From Thermopolyspora flexuosa (GTDB lineage: Bacteria; Actinomycetota; Actinomycetes; Streptosporangiales; Streptosporangiaceae), in assembly GCF_006716785.1 (NCBI RefSeq), contig NZ_VFPQ01000001.1, positions 868,001 to 932,000 of the forward strand: a stretch of 64,000 nt of DNA, given 5' to 3'. Every line of letters begins with the position of its first letter. The first letter of the stretch is position 1. This document shows positions 8,655 through 18,114 of the stretch, piece after piece. A model generated the notes under the pieces. That model had not been told where the DNA came from, searched no databases, and was given only the letters and a program-made list of their open reading frames with translations. The translations under genes were made by a program, and so were the position numbers.

Positions 8655-9859
8655 TGGACTTCACCTACGACGAGGTCACCGAGCGGCTGCGGGAGCGGCT
8701 GCTCGCCTTCATGGACGAGTGCGTCTACCCGGCCGAGGAGGAGTTCGAGGCCCAGGCGGCCGAGTCGGGGTGGCGGCCGCCGCCGGTGCTGGAGAAGCTC
8801 AAGGCCGAGGCGCGCCGCCGCGGCCTGTGGAACCTGTTCCTGCCCGGCGAGTACGGCGCGGGCCTGACCAACCTGCAGTACGCCCCGCTCGCCGAGATCA
8901 TGGGCCGCAGCCCGCGGATCGCCCCGGCCGCCACGAACTGCGCCGCGCCGGACACCGGCAACATGGAGGTGCTCGCCATGTTCGGCACCCCCGAGCAGCG
9001 GCGCGCCTGGCTGGAGCCGCTGCTGCGCGGCGAGATCCGCTCGGCGTTCGCGATGACCGAGCCGGACGTGGCCTCCTCGGACGCCACCAACATCGCCACC
9101 CGGATCGAGCGCGACGGCGACGAGTACGTGATCAACGGCCGCAAGTGGTTCATCTCCGGGGCGATGAACCCGGACTGCCGGATCTTCATCGTGATGGGCA
9201 AGACCGACCCGGACGCCCCCAAGCACCGGCAGCAGAGCATGGTGCTCGTGCCCCGCGACACCCCCGGGCTGACGGTACGGCGGAGCATGCACGTGTTCGG
9301 CTACACCGACGCCGACCACGGCGGCCACGCCGAGCTGATCTTCGAGAATGTGCGGGTGCCGGCGAGCAACCTGATCGGCGAGGAGGGCGGCGGCTTCGCG
9401 ATCGCCCAGGCGCGGCTCGGCCCCGGCCGCATCCACCACTGCATGCGGCTGATCGGCATGGCCGAGCGCGCGCTCGAGCTCATGTGCCGGCGGGCCTGGT
9501 CCCGTACCGCGTTCGGCGCGCCGCTCGCCCACCAGGGGGTGATCCAGGACTGGATCGCCGAGGCGAGGGTGACCATCGAGCAGCTGCGGCTGCTCGTGCT
9601 GAAGACCGCCTGGCTCATGGACACGGTGGGCAACAAGGGCGCGCACACCGAGATCCAGGCGATCAAGGTGGCCGTGCCGAAGGCCGTGCAGGAGATCGTC
9701 GACCGGGCGATCCAGGTGCACGGCGGCGGCGGGGTGAGCCAGGACTTCCCGCTCGCCGCGCTCTGGGCGGCGGCGCGCACGCTGCGGCTCGCGGACGGGC
9801 CGGACGAGGTGCACAAGCGCTCGCTCGCCTGGCGGGAGCTGAAGCGGTACCAGGGGTGA
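8654..9859 (+). CDS. acyl-CoA dehydrogenase family protein (ACAD11/LvaC-like)
   Basis: 401 aa flavoenzyme with the standard N-terminal helical, middle beta and C-terminal helical domains. Visible: [16 protein letters not shown] (FAD/substrate contact), [26 protein letters not shown], and the C-terminal [15 protein letters not shown]. The pairing with the upstream kinase and the 1-bp coupling are typical of the ACAD10/11 type, which dehydrates phosphorylated 4-hydroxyacyl-CoA rather than desaturating acyl-CoA. That specific activity is inference. Confidence 0.9.
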   Translation: MDFTYDEVTERLRERLLAFMDECVYPAEEEFEAQAAESGWRPPPVLEKLKAEARRRGLWNLFLPGEYGAGLTNLQYAPLAEIMGRSPRIAPAATNCAAPDTGNMEVLAMFGTPEQRRAWLEPLLRGEIRSAFAMTEPDVASSDATNIATRIERDGDEYVINGRKWFISGAMNPDCRIFIVMGKTDPDAPKHRQQSMVLVPRDTPGLTVRRSMHVFGYTDADHGGHAELIFENVRVPASNLIGEEGGGFAIAQARLGPGRIHHCMRLIGMAERALELMCRRAWSRTAFGAPLAHQGVIQDWIAEARVTIEQLRLLVLKTAWLMDTVGNKGAHTEIQAIKVAVPKAVQEIVDRAIQVHGGGGVSQDFPLAALWAAARTLRLADGPDEVHKRSLAWRELKRYQG

Positions 9860-9875
9860 CGGGCCGGCGGGGCCG

Positions 9876-10478
9876 CTACGGGCGCAGCGCGGCGAGCAGC
9901 AGGTCGGCGAAGTAGCGGCCCACGTCCCGGCCGGAGAGCGGGCCCTCCGGGTTGTACCAGATGCCGAGGTGGTGGACCGAGCCGAAGAAGAAGTCGACCA
10001 CCATCTCGGCGGGTACCGCGTCGCTGAACACGCCACTGCGCTGGCCCTCGAGCACGAGGTCGCGGAAGCGTTCGTGGTAGCGGCGCCGGTCGGCCCGCAC
10101 CGCCTTCTGGATCTCGGGGGCGAGCTGGTGCATCGACCGGAAGAAGATCTTGGAGTCGTCGAGGTTCTCGATCGTGGTCACCACGACGTCCATCGCGGCG
10201 GCGTGCAGGCGCTCGGCGACCGGCGCGTCCGAGTCGGCGAACCGGTTGAGGCGCTCCATCTGCATGCGGAGCACCCGCGCGTAGATCTCCTGCAGCAGGT
10301 CGTCCTTGGACGTGAAGTAGTGGTACATCGCGCCCTTGGTGACGCCCGCCGCGTCGACGATCTCCTGCACCGAGGTGCCCTCGAAGCCCCGCTCGGCGAA
10401 CAGCCGCGTCGCCGCGCTGAGCAGGCGCTGCCGTACCGGCTCCTCGGAGGTGGAGCTGCGGGCTGCGTTACGCGCCAT
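9876..10478 (-). CDS. TetR/AcrR-family transcriptional regulator
   Basis: 200 aa with a canonical TetR DNA-binding domain (RLLSAATRLFAERGFEGTSVQEIVDAAGVTKGAMYHYFTSKDDLL) and a FadR/PaaR-like C-terminal domain. ATG 10478 follows AAGGAGGAG. A palindrome 30 bp upstream and a related one before the convergent kinase/acyl-CoA dehydrogenase operon suggest it represses itself and that operon, probably released by an acyl-CoA. Confidence 0.9.
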   Translation of the reverse strand: MARNAARSSTSEEPVRQRLLSAATRLFAERGFEGTSVQEIVDAAGVTKGAMYHYFTSKDDLLQEIYARVLRMQMERLNRFADSDAPVAERLHAAAMDVVVTTIENLDDSKIFFRSMHQLAPEIQKAVRADRRRYHERFRDLVLEGQRSGVFSDAVPAEMVVDFFFGSVHHLGIWYNPEGPLSGRDVGRYFADLLLAALRP

Positions 10479-10510
10479 CGGGTTCTCCTCCTTGCCCCCC
10501 GGTCAAGGAT

Positions 10511-10524
10511 ACCGACTGGTCGGT
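10511..10524. promoter_or_regulatory. TetR-type operator (autoregulatory)
   Basis: Perfect palindrome ACCGAC-TG-GTCGGT 32 bp upstream of the TetR start; its half matches the operator at 7605-7624. Confidence 0.75.
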
Positions 10525-10681
10525 TGGAACGTTGGCGCATATCTACAACCGACGGCCCGTCCGCAACCGAAAATTCGGTCGTCCGGGGAGTTGTTTTATC
10601 ACCGATACTGGCTCACATTGATGTCCGGGGTGTGTCCGCCCCGTCTCACGTGTGAGCCCTAGGCGAGGGGGGCCCAAAGCC

Positions 10682-11452
10682 GTGGCCGGTGGTTCCATCT
10701 ATGTGTCGCAGGACGAGAAGTACAGCGGCACCGACCAGATCGTTTACGAGAACCTTTGGGCTCAGGGGCGCGAGGCGCGGCTGAAACGGCGGGGCGTCAT
10801 CGCCGTGATCGGCCTGATCATCGGCGTCGTGCTCGCCATCAGGTTCTCCCTCAACTCGTTCGTCATGGCCGTGCTCGGCGCGATCGTCGCGGCCGGCGCC
10901 GACTTCTACCTCGCCTGGCGCGCCCACGAGTCCACCGCGGTGTGGCGGGGCAAGCGCCGGGGCGACGTCATCACCGGGCGCATCCTGCGCCGCACGCTGC
11001 GCCGCCGCGGCTACCACGTGCTCGACGGCCGCTCCATCCCGGGCAAGGCCTCGGTCGACCACCTGGTGATCGGCCCCGGCGGCATGTGGGTGATCGACAA
11101 CGAGGCGTGGGCGCCCGACACCGACATCGCCCGGTACGGCTCGCGCCTGTTCCTCGGCGAGCGCACCGGCACGAAGGTGGCCCAGGAGCTCATCCAGGTG
11201 GCGAACGAGCTCGCCGAGCTGCTCGGCCGGGAGACCGGCATCACCGTCGAGGCCAAGCCGTTGCTCGCCGTACACGGGGGGAAGATCACCGCCGGGGAGC
11301 ACGTGCGCGGCGTCGTGGTCGCCGAGGGGATCACCGTGCTCTACCCGCGGCGCATCCCGCGCTGGATCCTCTCCCACCCGACCGGCGAGCTCACCGACGA
11401 GCAGGTCGATCTCCTCTCCCGCACCGCGGCCCGCATCCTGCGCCGCGCCTGA
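10682..11452 (+). CDS. NERD-domain membrane protein
   Basis: About 256 aa. Two transmembrane helices near the N-terminus (GVIAVIGLIIGVVLAI and FVMAVLGAIVAAGADFYLAW) are followed by a nuclease-related domain: G-x-ITGRILRRTLRRRGYHVLDGRSIPGKASVDHLVIGPGGMWVIDNEAW carries the conserved D-H-x-V-I-G-P-x-G core. NERD proteins are predicted nucleases of unknown physiological role. GTG 10652 is an in-frame alternative start, but GAGGGGGG precedes GTG 10682. Single gene, no clear operon partner. Confidence 0.8.
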   Translation: MAGGSIYVSQDEKYSGTDQIVYENLWAQGREARLKRRGVIAVIGLIIGVVLAIRFSLNSFVMAVLGAIVAAGADFYLAWRAHESTAVWRGKRRGDVITGRILRRTLRRRGYHVLDGRSIPGKASVDHLVIGPGGMWVIDNEAWAPDTDIARYGSRLFLGERTGTKVAQELIQVANELAELLGRETGITVEAKPLLAVHGGKITAGEHVRGVVVAEGITVLYPRRIPRWILSHPTGELTDEQVDLLSRTAARILRRA

Positions 11453-11787
11453 CCGGCCCCGCTCGGCGAGCCCCGGCCGCGTGCGTACGGCGTGGCCGGG
11501 CCGCCGCGTCGCGCCGTTCCATGCCGCTCCGCCCAGGGCCGAAGCGGTACCGGGTGATGTGGCGTGGCTCACGCGGGAGCGGCGCGGGCGATGACGCCCG
11601 CCACCGGGGCGGGCGGGGAGGGGCACCGGCGTCCGGGCAGGTCACCGGGCGGGTGTGCCCGCGTGCGCCACGGCGCGTGTTCCGCTCCGCCCACAGGAAT
11701 CCCAGGCGTACCGAATGAGGTTCTGGTCCGGGCGGGCCGCGTCTGGTTCGAAGCACTCTGCCGGATGCGCTACGCTTTCTCTCGTTC
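11453..11787. other. intergenic region without a supported gene
   Basis: 335 bp between the NERD gene and tRNA-Lys. Short open frames on both strands have no recognisable product or ribosome binding site. The stretch just before the tRNA probably holds its promoter. Confidence 0.5.
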
Positions 11788-11860
<73 letters not shown>

Positions 11861-11876
11861 CTCGAACAACGCAGGA

Positions 11877-11904
11877 CGGGCACCCTCCACGCGGAGGGTG
11901 CCCG
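11877..11904 (+). terminator. hairpin terminator after tRNA-Lys
   Basis: Perfect 12-bp stem CGGGCACCCTCC/GGAGGGTGCCCG with a 4-base ACGC loop, followed by TTCGGCGTT. Confidence 0.8.
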
Positions 11905-11958
11905 TTCGGCGTTCCGGCCGCGTGACGCCCGCCGTACCGGCCACCGGGACCGGGCGGA

Positions 11959-12609
11959 TCAGTCGAGCAGGCCCGCGTCGTGCACGAGGATCGCGGCCTG
12001 CACCCGGTTGCTGAGCGCGAGCTTGGCGAGCACCCGGCTCATGTGCGCCTTCACCGTCGACTCGCTCATGTACAGCCGGTGGGCGATCTCCGCGTTGCTC
12101 AGCCCGTGCGCCGCCGCGATCACCACCTCCCGCTCCCGCGCGGTGAGCGCCTCCAGGCGCCTGCGCGCGGCCGCCGCCCGCGCCGAGCCGTGCGAGGTGA
12201 ATTCCTCGATCAGCCGCTTGGTGACGCTGGGGGAGAGCATGGCGTTGCCCTCGACCACCGTGCGCACCGCCTGGATCAGGTCCTTCGGCGGGGTGTCCTT
12301 GAGCAGGAACCCGACCGCGCCGTGGCGCAGCGCGGTGTGCACGTACTCGTCCAGCTCGAACGTGGTGAGCATGACGATCTTCGGCGGGTCGGGCAGGCCG
12401 GCGATGCGCTCGGTCGCGGTCAGCCCGTCCACGCCGGGCATGCGGATGTCCATGAGCACCGCGTCCGGCCGGTGCCGGATGGCCTGCTCGACCGCCTCGC
12501 CGCCGTCGGCCGCCTCGGCGACCACCTCGATGTCCCCCGCGGACTCGAGGATCATCCGCAACCCCTGGCGAACGAGCTGCTCGTCGTCGACCAGCAGCAC
12601 GCGAATCAC
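11959..12609 (-). CDS. NarL/LuxR-type response regulator
   Basis: 216 aa. Receiver domain with DD near residue 8, phosphoacceptor Asp in AVLMDIRMPGVDG and a K in FLLKDTPP; C-terminal LuxR helix-turn-helix LTAREREVVIAAAHGLSNAEIAHRLYMSESTVKAHMSRVLAKL. The frame is open far upstream, but GTG 12609 follows GGAGG and begins at the domain boundary. It is divergent from an ABC/FtsX exporter; the matching HisKA_3 kinase is on the far side of that exporter at 16171-17361. Likely controls the exporter in response to cell-envelope stress (inference). Confidence 0.92.
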   Translation of the reverse strand: MIRVLLVDDEQLVRQGLRMILESAGDIEVVAEAADGGEAVEQAIRHRPDAVLMDIRMPGVDGLTATERIAGLPDPPKIVMLTTFELDEYVHTALRHGAVGFLLKDTPPKDLIQAVRTVVEGNAMLSPSVTKRLIEEFTSHGSARAAAARRRLEALTAREREVVIAAAHGLSNAEIAHRLYMSESTVKAHMSRVLAKLALSNRVQAAILVHDAGLLD

Positions 12610-12733
12610 GGAGAACCTCCGGCCCGGACATCCGACTTTCGTGGGGGGTCGATCGTAGACGATCGGCCGATCCCGCCGCCCCCGCTCCGCCGAACCATCG
12701 TAGTGACCTGCAGTTCGGCCGATAGGAGGGACG

Positions 12734-13510
12734 ATGACAGGCCTGCCGGCTCCCGGCGGGGTGGCCGCGGCGGCGTGCGAACTCACCAAGGTGTACGGCG
12801 AGGCGGCCACGCGGGTGGTCGCGCTCGACGCGGTGTCGGTCACGATCCCGGCCGGCCGCTTCACCGTCGTCATGGGGCCGTCCGGTTCCGGCAAGTCCAC
12901 CCTGCTGCACTGCATGGCCGCGCTGGAGCGGCCGACGTCCGGGCGGGTGCTGATCGACGGGACCGACGTGTGGGCGCTCGGCGAGCGCGAGCGCACCCGG
13001 CTGCGCCGGGACCGCCTCGGGTTCGTGTTCCAGGCGTTCAACCTGGTGCCGACGCTGAGCGCGCGGGAGAACATCCTGCTCCCGGCGCTGCTCGCCCGCC
13101 GCCGGGTGGACCCCGGCTGGCTCGACCGGGTGGTGGACACGGTACGGCTCGGCGACCGGCTGGAGCACCGCCCGAGCGAGCTGTCCGGCGGCGAGCAGCA
13201 GCGGGTGGCGGTCGCCCGCGCGCTGGTGACCCGCCCGGCGGTGATCTTCGCCGACGAGCCCACCGGCAACCTCGACTCCCGCACCGGCGCGGGCGTGCTC
13301 GCGCTGCTGCGGGACGTCGCCGGGCAGGGCGAGGCCGCCGTGGTGATGGTCACCCACGATCCCGGGGCCGCCTCCTACGGCGACCAGGTGGTGTTCCTCG
13401 CCGACGGCCGCATCCGGGACGTGCTGCCGGAGCCGACCGTGGCCGGGGTGGTGGAGCGGCTGCGGCGGCTGGAGCTCGTGGCGGCGCGCGGGGAAGGGGG
13501 CCGGTCGTGA
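12734..13510 (+). CDS. ABC transporter ATP-binding protein (LolD/MacB type)
   Basis: 258 aa. Walker A GPSGSGKST, Q-loop FVFQAFNLVP, signature LSGGEQQR, Walker B VIFADEPTGNLD and the H-loop VTHDP are all present; FQAFNL and EPTGNLDS are typical of the MacB/LolD/BceA class that energises FtsX-type permeases. Its TGA overlaps the GTG of the permease by four bases. AGGAGG precedes ATG 12734. Confidence 0.93.
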   Translation: MTGLPAPGGVAAAACELTKVYGEAATRVVALDAVSVTIPAGRFTVVMGPSGSGKSTLLHCMAALERPTSGRVLIDGTDVWALGERERTRLRRDRLGFVFQAFNLVPTLSARENILLPALLARRRVDPGWLDRVVDTVRLGDRLEHRPSELSGGEQQRVAVARALVTRPAVIFADEPTGNLDSRTGAGVLALLRDVAGQGEAAVVMVTHDPGAASYGDQVVFLADGRIRDVLPEPTVAGVVERLRRLELVAARGEGGRS

Positions 13511-16122
13511 TCCGGCTCGCCCTGGGGGAGCTGCGGGCCCGGCCGGTGCGGCTGCTCGCCACCCTGCTCGCGGTGGCGCTCGGCGTCGGGTTCGTGGTCG
13601 GCTCCCTCGTCCTCGTCGACTCGGTGCGCGCCGCCTTCGACGTCCGGTACGTCGACGGCGGGCGGAACGCGGCGGGCGTGGTGCGGCCGGTCGGCGGCCT
13701 GGGGACCCAGCGGTACGCGCGGGTGCCCGGCCGGGTGGCGAGCGCGGTGGCCGCCGCGCCGGGCGTCGCGGCGGTCGCCCCGGTCCACCGGGAGACCGTG
13801 CTGATCACCGGGCCGGGCGGGGAGCGGCTCGGCCGCCGGGACGGCGGGTCCCGCCTCGACCGGGCCGGGCTGTACCTGGGCAACTGGATCGAGGACGCGC
13901 GGCTGCGCGACCAGACGCTGCGCTCCGGCCGCCCGCCCGTGACCGCCACCGAGGCGGTCGTGCACCGGCACACCGCGGAGGCGTACGGCCTCGCGGCCGG
14001 GGACCGGGTGCGGCTCGTGCTGCCCGCCGCCGCGTTCGAGGTGACGATCACCGGCGTGTTCGACTACGGCGACGCCGACCCCGCGCCGCACGCCCCGCTG
14101 TTCACGCCCGGCGTGCTCGTCCCCACGCGGGCCGCCGCCGCGCGGCTCGGCGACCCCGTCGAGCTGCGCGTGGCCGCCGTGCCCGGCGTGCCCGCCGAGC
14201 GGCTGCACCGCGCGGTGGCGCAGGCGATCGGCGACGGCGACCACGAGATCGTCCCGGCCGAGAAGGCCGCCCGGGACACCTTCGAGCTGATCTGGCGGAT
14301 GAACCTGGGGCCGCTCGCGACCGGCATGCTCGTGTTCTCCGGCATCACGGTGCTCGCGGCCGGGCTGATCGTGTTCACCACGTTCGCGGTGACCGTGGCG
14401 CGGCGCACCCGCCGGTACGCGCTGCTGCGCCTGCTCGGCGCGGGCCGCGGCCAGGTGGCGGTCGTGGTCCTCGCCGAGGCGTCGGCCATCGGGCTCGCCG
14501 GCGGCGCCGCCGGGGTGCTGCTCGGGTACGGCGTGGCCGAGGGGCTGCGGGCGCTGTTCGCCGTGGCCGGCGTCGACCTCGTCCTCGGGCCGGGGGACCC
14601 GACCGTGCTGAGCCCGGGCGGCGCGCTCATCGGCCTGGCCACCGGGGTGGTCGCCACCGTGTTCGCCGCGCTCCCGGCCGCGGTGCGCGCCGGGCGGGTG
14701 CCGCCGATGCAGGCGCTGCGCGAGGCCGACCGGCCGCCGCGGGCCGCCGCCGGGCGCCGGGCGGCCCGGGCCGGGCTCGCCTTACTGGCCGCCGGGGCCG
14801 TGGCGCTCGCGGTGGCGCCGCTCGGCGGGCAGGACGACGGGGACGCCACCGGCCGGTTGGTGCCGCTGTCCGTGGGCGCGCTCGCGGCCTTCGCCGGGAC
14901 GGCGCTGCTCGCGCCGCGCTGCACCGGGCCGGTCGCGCGCCTGATCGGCGCGCCCGCCGCCGCGCTGCGCGGGCTGCCCGCGCGGCTCGCCCAGGGCAAC
15001 GCCGCCCGCAACCCCGGCCGGACCGCGCTCACCGCGACCGCGCTGGTTCTCGGGGTGGGGCTGGTCGGCTTCACGCTGGTGGTCACCGCGAGCCTGGAGG
15101 CCACCCAGCGGGCGCGGATCCGGGAGATCACCTTCACCGACTACTGGGTGCGGCCGGACGGGCTGTCGAGCTTCCCGCCGGAGGCCACCCGGGCGGTCGC
15201 CGCGGTCGACGGGGTGAAGGTGGTCAGCGCGGTACGGCCCGCCCAGGTCAGGGTGGCCGGGGCGGCGCTCACGCCGCTCGCCGTACAGCCGCGGACCCTG
15301 ATGCGGGTCATGGACGTGCCCGTGGTCTACGGCGACTTCGCCGCGCTCGCCGCGGACGGCGGCACCGGGCGGCCCCTCGTCGCGCTCGGGGAACGGCTCG
15401 CCCGCACCCTCGGCGTCGGGGTCGGCGACGGCCTGGCGGTGACGTTCGTCGGCGGCGGGCCGGCGGCCGGGGACGCGCAGGCCCGCGTGGTCGCGATCTA
15501 CGACCCCGAGCGCCTCCCCGAGGGCTTCCAGGCGGAGATGATGCTCTCGCGGGAGCGGGCCGCCGCGGTGCAGCCGCTCCAGGGCGACACGAGCACGTTC
15601 ATCGAGCTCGACGACGGGGTGGGCGTCGCGGAGATCCGGCCCGCGCTCGAGGCGGCGCTGCGTGGGTACCCGGTGCTGCTGCAGGACGCCGCGGAGGCGC
15701 GCGCGGCGATGGCCGGCCGGGTCGGGAGCGTGCTCGCCCTCGGGCTGGGGCTGCTGCTGCTCACCGTGGTGATCGCGGTCCTCGGCGTCGCCAACACCCT
15801 GGCGCTGTCGGTCATCGAACGCACCCGCGAGCTCGGCCTGCTCCGCGCCGTGGGCATGAGCCGCGCGCAGGCCCGCTCGATGATCCGCTGGGAGGCGGTG
15901 ATCGTCACCACGCTCGGCGTCCTGCTCGGCGTCGTCCTCGGTACGGCGTTCGCCTGGCTGACCGCCCGCGCGGTGCCGCGCGAGATCGAGGTGCTGTCCG
16001 TCCCGGTCGGGTGGCTGGCGGTCACCGTGGTCGTCGGCGCCCTCGCGGCCGTGCTCGCCGCGACCGGCCCGGCCCGACGCGCCGCCCGCGTGGACGTCCT
16101 CCGCGCGATCGCCCGGGGGTGA
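13507..16122 (+). CDS. FtsX-like ABC transporter permease
   Basis: 871 aa with an N-terminal transmembrane helix (LLATLLAVALGVGFVVGSLVLVD), a large extracytoplasmic MacB_PCD-like domain, a three-helix FtsX core around 270-400, a second extracytoplasmic domain and a terminal FtsX core (LTVVIAVLGVANTLALSVIERTRELGLLRAVGMSRAQ). This duplicated arrangement is usual for actinobacterial MacB-like exporters of antibiotics, lipids or peptides. It starts on a GTGA overlap with its ATPase. The flanking NarL regulator and kinase suggest inducible efflux or mechanotransmission. Confidence 0.92.
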   Translation: MIRLALGELRARPVRLLATLLAVALGVGFVVGSLVLVDSVRAAFDVRYVDGGRNAAGVVRPVGGLGTQRYARVPGRVASAVAAAPGVAAVAPVHRETVLITGPGGERLGRRDGGSRLDRAGLYLGNWIEDARLRDQTLRSGRPPVTATEAVVHRHTAEAYGLAAGDRVRLVLPAAAFEVTITGVFDYGDADPAPHAPLFTPGVLVPTRAAAARLGDPVELRVAAVPGVPAERLHRAVAQAIGDGDHEIVPAEKAARDTFELIWRMNLGPLATGMLVFSGITVLAAGLIVFTTFAVTVARRTRRYALLRLLGAGRGQVAVVVLAEASAIGLAGGAAGVLLGYGVAEGLRALFAVAGVDLVLGPGDPTVLSPGGALIGLATGVVATVFAALPAAVRAGRVPPMQALREADRPPRAAAGRRAARAGLALLAAGAVALAVAPLGGQDDGDATGRLVPLSVGALAAFAGTALLAPRCTGPVARLIGAPAAALRGLPARLAQGNAARNPGRTALTATALVLGVGLVGFTLVVTASLEATQRARIREITFTDYWVRPDGLSSFPPEATRAVAAVDGVKVVSAVRPAQVRVAGAALTPLAVQPRTLMRVMDVPVVYGDFAALAADGGTGRPLVALGERLARTLGVGVGDGLAVTFVGGGPAAGDAQARVVAIYDPERLPEGFQAEMMLSRERAAAVQPLQGDTSTFIELDDGVGVAEIRPALEAALRGYPVLLQDAAEARAAMAGRVGSVLALGLGLLLLTVVIAVLGVANTLALSVIERTRELGLLRAVGMSRAQARSMIRWEAVIVTTLGVLLGVVLGTAFAWLTARAVPREIEVLSVPVGWLAVTVVVGALAAVLAATGPARRAARVDVLRAIARG

Positions 16123-16170
16123 CGGCGGCCGGTCCGGATCGTGAGGCCGGTGGCGCGGTGCACGCCGGCC

Positions 16171-17361
16171 TCACTCGCAGGGGATGGTGGCGTGGACCTC
16201 GTAGCCGCCGTCCGGCCGGGGGCGCGCGTCGAAGGTGCCGCCCAGCAGCCGGATGCGTTCCCGCAGGCCGTGGTGGCCGAGGCCGGATCCGGCGGTGCCG
16301 AGGACGGTGTCGGGTGCGCGCTCCGGGGCGGCGTTGCGGACGGTCACCTCAAGCGCGTCAGGAGCGTGGCGGAGCCGTACCGTGGTCGGCGCGCCCGGGG
16401 CGTGCTTGTGCACGTTGGTCAGGGCCTCCTGTACCAGGCGGAAGGCCGCGCGCTCCACGGCCGCCGGAAGGCCGCGCCGCTCGCCCTCGATCTCGAGGGT
16501 GACGGGCAGGCCGGCCTCGTGCGACCGCCGTACCAGCCGGTCGAGCGCGTCGATGCCCGGCTGGGGCTCGACGGCCGCGGTCTGGCCCTCCTCGCGCAGC
16601 ACCCGCAGCACCTGGCGCAGCTCGGTGAGGGCCTCCCGTCCGATCTCGCGGATGGTCCCGGCCATGCGCGCGGCCGCCTCGTCGGCGAGGGTGCTCTCCA
16701 GCGCCCCGGCGTGCACCACCATGAGGCTCACCCGGTGGGCGACCACGTCGTGCATCTCCCGCGCGATCCGGGCGCGCTCCTGGGCCCTGGCCCGCTCGGC
16801 GAGGGCGGCCTGCTCGCGTTCCAGCCGCTCGGCGCGCTCCCGCAGCGTCGCCACCAGGGCCCGGCGGGCGCCCACCCACAGGCCGAGCAGCACCGGGGTC
16901 CCGGCCACCAGCACGGTGAGCAGCAGGGCGTAGCCGGCCGAGACCCGCTCGGCGAGCAGCCGCCCGAACACCAGCAGCGCGAGCGCACCGGCGAAGGCCG
17001 CGAGCCATCGGGTACGGCGCGCCCCGGCCGGCCCGGCCTCCGGCCCGGCGGCGGGCAGGCCGGCGGACAGCGTGTACGCGGCGACCGCGAGGCCCCACGG
17101 CGCGGTCATGACCAGCCAGGCCCCCGTCCCGGCCACGAGCAGCGGATACGGCGTGAGCCGCCGGATCAGCACGGGCAGCGCCACCACGGCGGCCACCACG
17201 GTCTGCACGGGCGGGCCCGGCCCGCCGAACGCCCCGAACTCCGGCATCCCACCGCCGCCCTGGTCCGCGGTGAGGATGAACACGATCAGCGCGAGGACGG
17301 CGTCCGCGAGCAGCAGCATCCCCCCGCGAACCGCCCCTGCCGCCACCAGGACCCGCGACAT
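16171..17361 (-). CDS. sensor histidine kinase (HisKA_3/NarX type)
   Basis: 396 aa. Four to five transmembrane helices in the first 160 residues, coiled coil about 165-195, H-box RIAREMHDVVAHRVSLMVVHAG with phospho-His, and an HATPase domain with EALTNVHKHAPG (N box) and GLGHHGLRERIRLLGG. This short-extracellular-loop intramembrane class often pairs with NarL regulators controlling drug exporters. Convergent with the FtsX gene; the regulator is on the other side of the transporter pair, so the four genes are probably one system. Confidence 0.9.
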   Translation of the reverse strand: MSRVLVAAGAVRGGMLLLADAVLALIVFILTADQGGGGMPEFGAFGGPGPPVQTVVAAVVALPVLIRRLTPYPLLVAGTGAWLVMTAPWGLAVAAYTLSAGLPAAGPEAGPAGARRTRWLAAFAGALALLVFGRLLAERVSAGYALLLTVLVAGTPVLLGLWVGARRALVATLRERAERLEREQAALAERARAQERARIAREMHDVVAHRVSLMVVHAGALESTLADEAAARMAGTIREIGREALTELRQVLRVLREEGQTAAVEPQPGIDALDRLVRRSHEAGLPVTLEIEGERRGLPAAVERAAFRLVQEALTNVHKHAPGAPTTVRLRHAPDALEVTVRNAAPERAPDTVLGTAGSGLGHHGLRERIRLLGGTFDARPRPDGGYEVHATIPCE

Positions 17362-17416
17362 GCCCTCAGCCTACGGGCGGCCCGCCCGGCGCGAGCCGTA
17401 CCGGAACCGGGGCCGG

Positions 17417-18064
17417 TCAGAACTCCCAGACGTCGGTGGCCGGCCCGTGCCCGTGCCAGGTGCAGAACACCGAGGAGCCGTGGTCGCCCTTCATCAGGTC
17501 GACCCGGATCCAGCCGACGTTGCCGCTCACCCGCGCCTCGTAGCCCGCGGCGGGGGTGGCCGACAGCAGGCGGCACTCGCCGTTCTCGATCGCGAAGGAG
17601 ACCTGGCCGCCCTTGACGTTCACCACCTTGACCTCGGACGACGGCTCGGGGCCGGGCGGCCGCCGGATGGCGGGCGGGGTGGACCTGGTGGCGGTGGCGC
17701 GCGGGCTCGCCGAGGTGCGCGTGGGGGCGGGCCTGCGGGTCGCCGCCGGGCGGGTGGCCGTGGGCGTCAGGACCGAGGGGGGCGAGGTGGTGGCGGCGGG
17801 CCGGGTCGTGGCGGGCGGCTGGGACGGGGTGGCGCGTCTCGGGCGGGCGGCGGGGGTCGCGGCCGGGGAGGTGGCCGTGGGCGGCGCGGCCACCGCGGCC
17901 GGGGTGGGGGGACGGCCGGTGCGGGCCTCGGCCACGGGCAGGCTCGGGTACGGCGCGTCGATGACCTCGGCGCGGAGCACGTCGCGTACCCCGAACCAGG
18001 CCAGGCAGATCGACAGGGCGGTCGCGCCGCACCAGATCGCCAGATATCCCACCACCCGTCGCAT
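17417..18064 (-). CDS. membrane-anchored protein with Pro/Thr-rich linker
   Basis: 215 aa. An N-terminal hydrophobic helix (VVGYLAIWCGATALSICLAW) anchors it, followed by about 100 residues of low-complexity Pro/Thr/Ala/Arg linker and a C-terminal domain of about 75 residues with two Cys (GECRLL, FCTWHG) that could form a disulfide. Similar to small extracytoplasmic beta domains of unknown role. Divergent, with a 50-bp gap, from an OmpR response regulator, so it may be a target or sensory accessory of that system; this is inference. Confidence 0.7.
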   Translation of the reverse strand: MRRVVGYLAIWCGATALSICLAWFGVRDVLRAEVIDAPYPSLPVAEARTGRPPTPAAVAAPPTATSPAATPAARPRRATPSQPPATTRPAATTSPPSVLTPTATRPAATRRPAPTRTSASPRATATRSTPPAIRRPPGPEPSSEVKVVNVKGGQVSFAIENGECRLLSATPAAGYEARVSGNVGWIRVDLMKGDHGSSVFCTWHGHGPATDVWEF

Positions 18065-18114
18065 GCGCTGAATTATCGGATCTTTCGCGATCTCGTGCCC
18101 TACCGTTGGGTCAC

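Noticed and set aside
11980-13506. Upstream part of a 1380-aa frame ending in the FtsX permease
   Set aside because: The first 500 residues are shadow; the permease starts at GTG 13507 with a GTGA overlap.
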